NCBI GenBank assembly: GCA_031284675.1
Contig: JAITXQ010000088.1
Location: forward strand, 1 to 5,119
Direction: 5' to 3'
Length of the DNA: 5,119 nucleotides
DNA from: Rickettsiales bacterium
GTDB taxonomy: Bacteria > Pseudomonadota > Alphaproteobacteria > Rickettsiales > Anaplasmataceae
Position numbers and translations under genes: made by a program. The notes under the pieces are model-generated. The model worked only from the letters and a program-made list of their open reading frames with translations. It was not told the origin of the DNA and did no database searches. This document shows positions 1 to 5,118 of the stretch, piece by piece. The stretch's first letter is position 1, and the number at the start of each line of letters is the position of its first letter.

Positions 1-195
1 CTAAATGAAAAGATTTTGCTGAGAAAAAGGTCCATCATTGAGACGGTTTTTGGCTACCTCAAAAATAGACTTGAAATTGAACATACTCGCCATAGATCTC
101 CTGTTAATTTCTTGGTTTATATCTTTTCTACTCTCATTTCCTATTCCATGAAATCCAAAAAGCCTTCCATTCCCTATACTTTCTTCCTTCCTTAA
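1..195 (+). pseudogene. IS982-family transposase, C-terminal part (5' end outside window)
   Basis: Frame 1 is open from the window edge to a TAA at 193-195 and encodes 64 residues. The segment RSIIETVFGYLKN (codons 10-22) is the conserved C-terminal block of IS982 DDE transposases. The glutamate at codon 14 (nt 40-42) should be the third catalytic acid. The following EHTRHRSPVNFLVYIFSTLISYSM is also typical of the family, including Wolbachia copies. The catalytic aspartates lie upstream of the window, so I cannot tell whether the whole gene is intact; 'pseudogene' here means partial. There is no start codon in view, so an ORF finder that needs one misses it. The frame opposite, on the - strand, is also open but is antisense. 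The element lies antiparallel to the transporter pseudogene it interrupts. Recognition is by motif; I am fairly sure of the family but not of the named IS. Confidence 0.82.
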
Positions 196-205
196 TCCAG
201 AATTA
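1..205 (+). mobile_element. IS982-type insertion sequence, right end
   Basis: The IS covers the transposase 3' end plus a short tail. Its right boundary is placed at about 196-206: transporter-like sequence reading on the - strand (SLGPVNA) stops near 206, and the transposase stop codon is at 195. The terminal inverted repeat and target duplication cannot be confirmed because the left end lies outside the window. The boundary is good to about ten bases. Confidence 0.65.
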
Positions 206-396
206 GCGTTTACAGGACCAAGCGATGCAGCGATCGGGATTATAAAAAGAATGTGTGCTATTATGGTTAGCAAATCATCACCACTACATATCATCGAAAA
301 AACTGGATAACTTACTACCACAAAAGTCACAAATGCAAATTTCATTACTTTTTCTCTCCCTATCTTATCAGAAAGAATTGCAAACAATATGATCAA
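204..396 (-). pseudogene. MFS metabolite:H+ symporter pseudogene, distal fragment
   Basis: On the - strand, from the TTG at 394-396, the frame reads LIILFAILSDKIGREKV and on to IIPIAASLGPVNA. LSDKIGREKV is the second copy of MFS motif A, found in the loop between TM8 and TM9 of ProP-type symporters, so this is the second half of the transporter begun at 393-1106. It is in a different frame from the first half. The match ends near 206, about TM10, where the IS982 element begins. The open frame runs on into the IS to a TAG at 1-3, but those last ~67 residues are antisense to the transposase and are not real protein. If the IS insertion is simple, the missing C-terminus lies left of the window. 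Confidence 0.75.
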
Positions 397-1106
397 CCCT
401 CCGATATGTTGATTCCTATTGATATCAGGAAAGGTTTTTTATAGCTATTTAATAACTCTTTTAATGGCAATTTAGATGGATTTTTCTGTCTTTTATACTC
501 TAGACTCTCATCAAGTATACATCTCATATATATGCTGATTAATCCCATTGCTAAACTTAAAACAAAAGGTAACCTCCATCCCCAAGATTCAAAATCAGAT
601 ACTTTCTTGCATATGAGTACCGCTATAAGACTTAATATTGAACCAAGAATTGCACTTAATATTTCAATGCTGCCAAAAAATCCTTTTTTGTTTTTAGGAG
701 CGTGTTCTATTAAGAACGGTGCATTTCCTGCTTCTCCTCCAAGGGATATACCTTGCAATAACCTTAAACAAACTACCAGAATTGATGCTAATATTCCAAT
801 GCTTTGGTACGCTGGCACAAAGGCGATTAACACGGTTGATAAAGTCATCAATATAATTGAGAACAATAGAGCAACCCTCCTTCCGTATTTATCACCAATG
901 TGGCCAAATATAGCAGCGCCGATTGGTCTCATTAGGAAACCTACTGCAAACACCCCAAAAGCCTTCAATACGCTGGTTAACTGATCATCCGATGGAAAAA
1001 ACACACCACCAATTATATTTATTAAGTGACCAAAAAGCATGTGATCATACCACAATAAAGTGTTACAAATTAAACTCGAGGATATTACTTCTGTTATTTG
1101 CTACAT
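393..1106 (-). pseudogene. MFS metabolite:H+ symporter (ProP-like) pseudogene, proximal fragment
   Basis: From the TTG at 1053-1055 the frame gives 220 residues with a clear MFS/MHS-family (TC 2.A.1.6) N-terminal half. It has WYDHMLFGHL in TM1, motif A GHIGDKYGRR (residues 51-60), RLLQGISLGGEAG (98-110), GWRLPF (159-164) and DESLEY before the central loop. Relatives transport proline, betaine or dicarboxylates by proton symport in the inner membrane; the substrate here cannot be read. Relatives begin about 15-20 residues before WYD. The same frame does continue upstream, to an ATG at 1104-1106 behind an AGAGA-like ribosome site, but the next codon is TAG (1101-1103), a nonsense lesion at codon 2. 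At the distal end the frame closes after INISEG at 393-395. Compared with ProP-type proteins about 35-40 residues (TM7 and most of TM8) are missing before the next fragment. Initiation at the internal TTG could still give a truncated peptide, but not a working carrier. Confidence 0.8.
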
Positions 1107-1129
1107 AATTTCTCTATAGCTCGTTTGGT

Positions 1130-1157
1130 ATTATAATGATTTGCTTTACTTTTTCAA
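1130..1157 (-). promoter_or_regulatory. Candidate sigma-70 promoter of the MFS pseudogene
   Basis: Read on the - strand there is TTGAAA (1157-1152), a 16-nt spacer, and a perfect TATAAT (1135-1130). Transcription would start near 1123, about 17 nt before the ATG at 1106-1104, with AGAGA in between. The spacing supports this ATG as the original start and suggests the promoter outlived the gene. It is a prediction from consensus only, in AT-rich DNA. Confidence 0.5.
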
Positions 1158-1212
1158 ATGTAAACATTATATTAATAATGATATCTCATTAAATCTTAAT
1201 ATTTTTATATTA

Positions 1213-1240
1213 TTGACTATATTCAGTATTTTCATATTAT
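1213..1240 (+). promoter_or_regulatory. Candidate sigma-70 promoter for rsmH-ftsL
   Basis: TTGACT (1213-1218) and TATTAT (1235-1240) are separated by 16 nt, each one base from consensus. The predicted start near 1247 would leave a leader of about 77 nt before rsmH. It is the best match I found in the 1107-1323 spacer on this strand. AT-rich DNA gives chance -10 matches, so confidence is moderate. Confidence 0.45.
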
Positions 1241-1323
1241 TGCCCATATACTCCAATGAAATACCATGTTTTGATGAGAAAGTTATTTTTATCTGCATAC
1301 ACAAAATCTTTTGATAGAACGCC

Positions 1324-2214
1324 ATGACACATATTCCAGCTTTGTTAAAAGAGATGCTATCACAACTGTCACCGCAGAATGGTGGTATATATGTGGATGC
1401 TACATTTGGAGCTGGGGGATATAGCAAAGCAATATTGAAGTCAGCTGATTGTAAAGTATATGCAATTGATAGAGATGAAACAGTTACTAAATTTTATGAT
1501 GATCTGAGCACAAAATACCCAGATAAAATAAAACTATCCATTGAGAAGTTTAGTAATATTAAAAATTTATTAGATAGCAACAATATTGAAGGTGTGGATG
1601 GAGTAGTTTTTGACATCGGAGTTTCATCTATGCAGCTTAATAATGGAGATAGAGGATTCTCATTCCTACATGATGGTCCACTTGATATGAGCATGGATAA
1701 TTTTTCTCATATAAACGCTTCAACGTTTGTCAATGCTTTGCGTGAGGAAGAAATTGCAAACACTATATATAATTACGGAGGCGAACGCCATTCTCGTAAA
1801 ATTGCAAGAGCGATAGTAAACGCACGGAAGAAAAAAACTATCAAAACTACATTTGAACTTGCGGATATTGTACGTTCTGTAGTGTTTCGCGGAAAAAGCA
1901 AAATTGACCCTACAACCAAGACATTTCAGGCAATCAGAATATGGGTAAATGATGAGCTGGGAGAACTTGAAAAGGGCATTAAAGCTGCATCTGAAATTTT
2001 AAATGAGAATGGCAAACTAATTGTTGTCACCTTTCATTCTTTGGAAGATCGTATAGTCAAAACTTTTTTTAAAGATCTACGCGAGCCAAGATCTACTGAT
2101 TGTAAGACATTCTCTCTTCTAAATAAAAAAGTGATCAAAGCAAGTATAGAAGAAGTAAATGCAAATCCACGTTCGCGTTCAGCAAAACTAAGAGCTATAC
2201 AGAGGTTATTATGA
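1324..2214 (+). CDS. rsmH: 16S rRNA (cytosine(1402)-N(4))-methyltransferase RsmH
   Basis: RsmH (MraW) transfers a methyl group from S-adenosylmethionine to N4 of C1402 in the 16S rRNA decoding centre of the cytoplasmic 30S subunit. The 296-residue protein carries the whole family signature: THIPALLKE at the start, the SAM-binding loop DATFGAGGYS (25-34), AIDRD (47-51), FDIGVSS (96-102), RGFSF and DGPLDM (110-122), TFQAIRIWVNDEL (200-212), FHSLEDR (237-243) and the C-terminal NPRSRSAKLRA (281-291). Length is close to the usual ~300. The ATG is fixed by family alignment and by an in-frame TAG only 9 nt upstream; its ribosome site is weak. The stop overlaps the start of the ftsL-like gene by 4 bp (ATGA), implying coupled translation. 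mraZ, which often precedes rsmH, is absent. No lesion is visible and the gene should be functional. Confidence 0.97.
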   Translation: MTHIPALLKEMLSQLSPQNGGIYVDATFGAGGYSKAILKSADCKVYAIDRDETVTKFYDDLSTKYPDKIKLSIEKFSNIKNLLDSNNIEGVDGVVFDIGVSSMQLNNGDRGFSFLHDGPLDMSMDNFSHINASTFVNALREEEIANTIYNYGGERHSRKIARAIVNARKKKTIKTTFELADIVRSVVFRGKSKIDPTTKTFQAIRIWVNDELGELEKGIKAASEILNENGKLIVVTFHSLEDRIVKTFFKDLREPRSTDCKTFSLLNKKVIKASIEEVNANPRSRSAKLRAIQRLL

Positions 2215-2513
2215 GAATTTTCTGTATCATTTCAATAGTTGTGTTTTTCCTTAGTATTGTAGGGCTATTTAAGGTAAAATTACATGTTCAGTCATTAAAT
2301 AGAGAGCTAATAAAAATAAAAAGTGAAATTAATTTAGTACAAAACGACATAAAAGTTTTACAAGCAGAATGGAGCTATTTGAATAATCCAAAAAGACTTG
2401 CAAGCCTTGTGGAGAAATACCTGAAAAATAACTCTTTAATACTAGCTAGCCAGATTAAAAATCTTGACTCGATAAATGGTTGCAGTGTGTTAGCACAACT
2501 TAACTCAGATTAA
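2211..2513 (+). CDS. ftsL: FtsL-like cell division protein
   Basis: This is a 100-residue bitopic membrane protein: a short cytoplasmic start, one hydrophobic helix at about 3-20, then a polar heptad-like stretch (about 25-54) likely to form a coiled coil. LQAEWSYLNNPKRL (50-63) is the hallmark of the alphaproteobacterial FtsL-like family. FtsL acts at the septum with FtsB and FtsQ to activate the FtsW-FtsI peptidoglycan synthase. The sequence is poorly conserved, so the name rests on this motif, the topology, the size and the position straight after rsmH, as in the dcw cluster. The ATG at 2211 overlaps the rsmH stop and has AGAGG at 2201-2205, five bases upstream. Normally ftsI follows; here the next gene is a convergent ankyrin gene, so the cluster is broken up. 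Septal FtsL fits an organism that keeps lipid II synthesis with a minimal wall. Confidence 0.85.
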   Translation: MRIFCIISIVVFFLSIVGLFKVKLHVQSLNRELIKIKSEINLVQNDIKVLQAEWSYLNNPKRLASLVEKYLKNNSLILASQIKNLDSINGCSVLAQLNSD

Positions 2514-2532
2514 TGATTAAATTGCCTTGTAC

Positions 2533-3897
2533 TTAAATATAGAGCAAATTTTCCAGCATAACTTTCATTTTTTTATATGTTTTACTTCTTTCTCTATATT
2601 TGATTATAGGCTTGAAAATAAACGGTAAGCCTAAAATTGTTAAACTTAAAGATAGGGTTAAAAGTATACAGAAGGCTTTGTATTTACCATGTCGCTCTTT
2701 CAGATAAAGCATCAAAAATCTACAAAATTTTTTGTAGTTTTCTTTGATGTTTTTTTCGCTGTGAGCCTTGCTAATAAACATATCTATTGCAGTATAACCA
2801 TCATTACACTTAATGTTAAGGTCTGCTCCTTTTTCTATTAACAGCTGAGCTATATCAAAATAATCCTTTTGAACAGCAAGATGCAGAGATGTATAACCCT
2901 GTTGCTCACAAATATTCATATTGGCTCTAACTTCCAATAACATTTTCACAATTTTTGTATGGCTTTTTTTAACTGCTAAATGTAAAGGAGTTCTGTTACA
3001 TTTAGTAACAGCATTAACGTTTACCCTGAGCTTCAGTAAGAGGTTCACTGCTTTAGTGTCACCATTATAGCTAGCTTTATGCAACCGAGCATTACCATTA
3101 AAATCTTGATCATTTGCATCTATTCCTTTTGATATAAGGAATGTTACCATTTTCTTATTATTATGCTCAACAGCGCAATCCAATGAATCAAAACCATGGT
3201 TGTTTTTTGTACAAATAAATTCTTTAAATTTAGCTTTTGCTTGCTGTTTTTTTACAATAAGTTTAACTATTTGCATTTTGTTGTTATATGCTGCTAGGAA
3301 AAGCGTAGTATTATTTTCTGCATCTTTAGCTTCTATGTTTGCCCCTTTCTTTATTAGATATTCTATAATTTCTGCTCTACTATCATAATGTGCAGTACAT
3401 TGATAAATGGTTAAAAACAAAGGAGTGCAGAGATTATTATCTTCACATTCAAGATTTGCTCCGCTATCAATTAAAGTTTGGACGCTTTTTTTAGAGCCGT
3501 ATAGTGAAGCTATGTGAAGAGGAGTGTAGCCTTCTTGGGCATCTTTTTCGTTAATTTTTGCACCTTTTGCTATCAAAAAATCTATTAATTCTGTATCATC
3601 TTGTAGTGCAGCAAGGTGTAACGGAGTAAATCCATTTTTATCCTTGGAGTTAATTGTCAGTTGATTAATAAGAAGTTTAGCAACTTTCTTGTGTCCATGC
3701 ATAATGGCATAATGCAGAGGATTTCTATTTTCGTTGTCTGTGACATTAAAATCCGCTTCATGTTCTAGCAATGATTTTACTCTAACCACATCGCCTTTTT
3801 TTGTAAATTTGTGCAAAAGAGTGATTCCTTTCGCGTCCTTTGAGTTAATATCAAACCCACTTTCCACTAATTGATTTATATCTTCCTCACACACCAT
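2533..3897 (-). CDS. Ankyrin-repeat protein with C-terminal membrane segment
   Basis: A 454-residue protein built almost wholly of ankyrin repeats. After an N-terminal half repeat (1-21) come about ten units starting near residues 23, 56, 88, 122, 154, 194, 233, 267, 300 and 333, then a degenerate one at 366-400. Classic cores are TPLHLAA (91-97), TPLHIAS (125-131), TPLHLAV (303-309) and TSLHLAV (336-342). Units 5 and 6 are lengthened by insertions (around QCTAHYDSRA and KKQQAKAKFKEF). A hydrophobic stretch at about 406-431 is a likely transmembrane helix, followed by a basic tail (KYRERSKTYKK). There is no N-terminal signal peptide. Ankyrin repeats bind proteins; in Wolbachia and its relatives many such proteins are suspected, and some shown, to act on host partners. 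A role here is inference only. The ATG is the first start in frame, 36 nt after an in-frame TGA. It ends 19 bp from the ftsL-like gene, tail to tail, with no clear terminator hairpin between. Confidence 0.92.
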   Translation of the reverse strand: MVCEEDINQLVESGFDINSKDAKGITLLHKFTKKGDVVRVKSLLEHEADFNVTDNENRNPLHYAIMHGHKKVAKLLINQLTINSKDKNGFTPLHLAALQDDTELIDFLIAKGAKINEKDAQEGYTPLHIASLYGSKKSVQTLIDSGANLECEDNNLCTPLFLTIYQCTAHYDSRAEIIEYLIKKGANIEAKDAENNTTLFLAAYNNKMQIVKLIVKKQQAKAKFKEFICTKNNHGFDSLDCAVEHNNKKMVTFLISKGIDANDQDFNGNARLHKASYNGDTKAVNLLLKLRVNVNAVTKCNRTPLHLAVKKSHTKIVKMLLEVRANMNICEQQGYTSLHLAVQKDYFDIAQLLIEKGADLNIKCNDGYTAIDMFISKAHSEKNIKENYKKFCRFLMLYLKERHGKYKAFCILLTLSLSLTILGLPFIFKPIIKYRERSKTYKKMKVMLENLLYI

Positions 3898-3982
3898 ATC
3901 ACTTAAATCTCTAATCGAACCCTTTTCGCATCAATAATACCCCTACTTAATTAAGTTTGAGTGAATCTATAAGAAATATATC

Positions 3983-4162
3983 ATGGCTGGGATACTATGC
4001 ATGAACATAGGCTTCCAAGAAGGATATCATCCAAGTAGCCAACACTGGCAAAAAACGGGGCTAAAATTCCTTGACAAGCTTTGGCAGCCCCCTTATCATG
4101 AAACTGAAGCTATTTATTTATCTTCGCAATCTCTGCAGTGGATTAATGACAAAAAAACTTAA
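3983..4162 (+). CDS. Small hypothetical ORF, 59 aa, function unknown
   Basis: An open frame from ATG at 3983 to TAA at 4160-4162, with a second possible ATG at 4001. It reads MAGILCMNIGFQEGYHPSS and on to a C-terminal SLQWINDKKT. The product is polar and rich in aromatic residues and histidine (three W, two H, three Y), without a membrane helix or any motif I recognise. No good ribosome site precedes either ATG. It diverges from the ankyrin gene with 85 bp between starts. The region right after it reads as a broken frame, so this may be part of a repeat remnant rather than a working gene. Expression is doubtful. Confidence 0.3.
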   Translation: MAGILCMNIGFQEGYHPSSQHWQKTGLKFLDKLWQPPYHETEAIYLSSQSLQWINDKKT

Positions 4163-4185
4163 TGTATTTGGCGTATCATGTTTAA

Positions 4186-4353
4186 TTTTTTGCACTATGT
4201 GCACTGTATGTCTCTATAAAATTTCTAGGTTTTTACCTATATAAGCCGAAACGCGCTTATAAAGCGTTTAAGACAGCAAAAAACGTCAATAGACAAGGGA
4301 GAATTTAAATACTAGCTACCCTGGGGTTTCTTTGCCTTTTTTTCATCTGGTAA
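4186..4353 (+). pseudogene. Interrupted small frame, remnant of a repeat-associated peptide
   Basis: The frame is open from 4186 but has no ATG, GTG or TTG near its beginning. It reads FFALCALYVSIKFLGFYLY, a hydrophobic stretch, then KPKRAYKAFKTAKNVNRQGRI, a basic stretch. A TAA at 4306-4308 interrupts it, after which ILATLGFLCLFFIW continues in the same frame to a TAA at 4351-4353. The amino-acid-like texture on both sides of the stop suggests one ancestral frame with a nonsense mutation, though it could equally be non-coding repeat DNA. The protein family is unknown. Confidence 0.3.
4249..4269. repeat. Short inverted repeat (6-bp stem)
   Basis: AAACGC (4249-4254) and GCGTTT (4264-4269) are perfect reverse complements around a 9-nt loop. 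An alternative overlapping pairing, CGCTT with AAGCG, is possible, so the strand could switch between two folds. There is no T-tract after it on the + strand, so it is not an obvious terminator. It lies inside the interrupted small frame. Confidence 0.4.
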
Positions 4354-4383
4354 ATTTCTTAATATTTATAGCTAAGATTAGTG

Positions 4384-4397
4384 TCCCCCTTCGGGGA
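4384..4397. repeat. GC-rich hairpin near the left end of the IS200/IS605 element
   Basis: TCCCC (4384-4388) pairs perfectly with GGGGA (4393-4397) across a CTTC loop. It stands out in AT-rich DNA, just outside the left recognition hairpin. IS200-type elements often have a transcription-blocking stem near the left end that shields tnpA from outside promoters; this could be it, though no T-tract follows. It could instead lie just outside the element. Confidence 0.45.
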
Positions 4398-4402
4398 TTG
4401 TC

Positions 4403-4416
4403 TCACCTTGAGGCGA
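4403..4416. repeat. Left-end subterminal imperfect hairpin of the IS200/IS605 element
   Basis: TCACCT, TG loop, AGGCGA: five of six stem positions pair and the third is an A·C mismatch. The right end (4887-4901) has the same arms and the same mismatch. Y1 transposases recognise such irregular hairpins, so the shared irregularity supports function. Confidence 0.7.
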
Positions 4417-4432
4417 AAGAAAAGTTATAATA

Positions 4433-4446
4433 GTCGCGTATGCGAC
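4433..4446 (+). promoter_or_regulatory. Hairpin over the tnpA start codon
   Basis: GTCGC (4433-4437) and GCGAC (4442-4446) pair perfectly around a GTAT loop. The tnpA ATG is at 4440-4442, half in the loop and half in the stem. In mRNA this would hide the start codon. IS200 elements are known to limit transposase translation through structures at the start region; this is a plausible local equivalent. No strong ribosome site lies just upstream, which also fits low translation. Confidence 0.5.
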
Positions 4447-4874
4447 GTTATAGGTATAATGCACATTCTAAATATGACATGAAGGTACATTTAGTCTGGA
4501 TACCAAAATACCGTAAAAGGGTTCTTATGGGGCAAATTGCAGTCAGAACCAGAGATTTGCTGAGGCAAGTTGCGACGGAAAATGAGATTCAAATTATCTC
4601 TGGCAAAGTGTCTGTTGATCATGTTCACATATTTATTTTGTACAAACCCCAACAAAGTGTTAGTAAAATTATGCAGTTTTTAAAAGGAACAAGCTCAAGG
4701 TTGTTGATGCAGGATTTTACCAGTCTACACAAACAATTCTGGGGAAGACATTTGTGGGCAAGAGGATACTTAGCTGTCAGTTCTGGTACCATTACAGATG
4801 AAGTGATACAAGAATATATATCTATACAAGAAGGTGAGCCAGTTCATGATGATGATCAATTTCAAATTGATTAG
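4440..4874 (+). CDS. tnpA: IS200/IS605-family Y1 transposase TnpA
   Basis: This 144-residue HUH/Y1 transposase cuts and joins single-stranded DNA at the element ends through a covalent 5'-phosphotyrosine bond, moving the IS by a peel-and-paste route linked to lagging-strand DNA. Visible features are VHLVWIPKYRKRVL (16-29), typical of the family start; the HUH metal site DHVHIFI, with His61 and His63; FLKGTSSRLL (80-89); the WARGYLAVSSG block (106-116); and VIQEYISIQ, where Tyr126 is the expected nucleophile and Gln130 the likely third metal ligand. Length agrees with IS200 enzymes (about 130-155). The acidic tail (HDDDQFQID) is common in the family. The start is the first in-frame ATG that leaves the conserved N-terminus whole. 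No frameshift or missing catalytic residue is seen, so the protein should be active if expressed. Confidence 0.95.
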   Translation: MRRYRYNAHSKYDMKVHLVWIPKYRKRVLMGQIAVRTRDLLRQVATENEIQIISGKVSVDHVHIFILYKPQQSVSKIMQFLKGTSSRLLMQDFTSLHKQFWGRHLWARGYLAVSSGTITDEVIQEYISIQEGEPVHDDDQFQID

Positions 4875-4886
4875 GAATTTAACCCT

Positions 4887-4901
4887 TCACCTTGTAGGCG
4901 A
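4887..4901. repeat. Right-end subterminal imperfect hairpin of the IS200/IS605 element
   Basis: TCACCT, TGT loop, AGGCGA. The arms equal those at 4403-4416, with one extra loop base and the same A·C mismatch at the third stem position. It begins 12 bp after the tnpA stop codon, where a right-end recognition hairpin is expected. The cleavage site should lie a short way downstream. Confidence 0.7.
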
Positions 4902-4956
4902 TGGTTGTTTAGTTACTAACTTTCATTTTGTGTGGCATATTTTTCCTTAAGCAGTT

Positions 4957-4968
4957 AAATAGCTATTT
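4957..4968. repeat. Perfect 12-bp palindrome
   Basis: AAATAGCTATTT is self-complementary. It lies about 55 bp beyond the IS200 right hairpin, in a stretch with no gene. It may be an operator-like site, part of a repeat or chance; no function can be assigned. Confidence 0.35.
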
Positions 4969-5034
4969 TATAATGAATTTTGTCAGTAACTGCTAGGACG
5001 CTATGCATAAGTGTTGAAAGTATCACAAGTAGTA

Positions 5035-5118
5035 TCATAGAAGGTGGTTAACGGCATGTAAATCTCCTCCTGATAATAGAACAATTGATCGTACAAAAGA
5101 ATCATTAAGATCTAGTGT
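5035..5118 (-). CDS. Possible C-terminus of an unidentified protein (partial, running off the window)
   Basis: On the - strand the frame is open from the window edge to a TGA at 5035-5037 and gives 27 residues, including DLNDSFVRSIVLLSGGDLHA. The hydrophobic and polar residues alternate plausibly for a folded protein end, but I recognise no family. The opposite strand is also open here (RWLTACKSPPDNRTIDRTKE and on), without a start codon, so strand choice is uncertain. The segment is short enough for either to be chance. Confidence 0.22.
   Translation of the reverse strand, partial: TLDLNDSFVRSIVLLSGGDLHAVNHLL

Larger units (their letters stand above)
3898..4380. repeat. Gene-poor block, possible decayed or dispersed Wolbachia-type repeat
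   Basis: No complete recognisable gene lies here. On the + strand two successive open stretches are seen: 3983-4162, with an ATG, and 4186-4353, with no start and one internal TAA at 4306-4308. The second contains LYKPKRAYKAFKTAKNVNRQGRI followed by ILATLGFLCLFFIW. These phrases resemble short hypothetical peptides I associate with multicopy intergenic sequence in Wolbachia, but I cannot search to prove it. A hairpin sits at 4249-4269. The segment between the ankyrin start and 3982 should hold that gene's promoter; I found no convincing -35/-10 pair. No tRNA or CRISPR structure was found. Confidence 0.4.
4403..4901 (+). mobile_element. IS200/IS605-family insertion sequence (minimum extent)
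   Basis: The element is bounded here by two nearly identical imperfect hairpins, at 4403-4416 (left) and 4887-4901 (right), enclosing one tnpA gene. IS200/IS605 elements have no terminal inverted repeats and no target duplication. They end in subterminal hairpins recognised by TnpA as single-stranded DNA. The true tips lie some bases further out on both sides and cannot be fixed without an empty site. No TnpB/IscB-type gene is present, so this is the IS200 (tnpA-only) layout. Hairpins and gene are both undamaged, so the element may still be mobile. Confidence 0.8.

Noticed and set aside
532..984. Open frame of 150 codons on the + strand
   Set aside because: It lies antisense to the MFS symporter pseudogene, whose family motifs fix the - strand as coding. 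The + translation shows no recognisable motif.
923..1108. 61-codon + strand frame
   Set aside because: Antisense to the symporter N-terminus and its start; no motif and no ribosome site.
1167..1427. 86-codon - strand frame over the rsmH 5' end
   Set aside because: It overlaps the rsmH promoter and first 100 bp, where the + strand has clear RsmH motifs. Composition of the rest reflects AT-rich spacer.
1494..1694. 66-codon - strand frame inside rsmH
   Set aside because: Shadow of a well-identified gene; no motif.
2514..2532. Bidirectional terminator between the ftsL-like gene and the ankyrin gene
   Set aside because: Only 19 bp, with no inverted repeat able to form a stable stem.
3200..3388. 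62-codon hydrophobic + strand frame inside the ankyrin gene
   Set aside because: Antisense of lysine/asparagine-rich ankyrin codons gives F/L-rich peptide, a common artefact that mimics a membrane protein.
4384..4397. Rho-independent terminator
   Set aside because: The stem is strong but short, and neither strand has a run of T after it; a structural or shielding role at the IS end fits better.
3898..4439. tRNA, small RNA gene or CRISPR array in the largest gene-poor stretch
   Set aside because: No cloverleaf with a T-loop motif, no regularly spaced direct repeats and no recognisable riboswitch core were found by eye.
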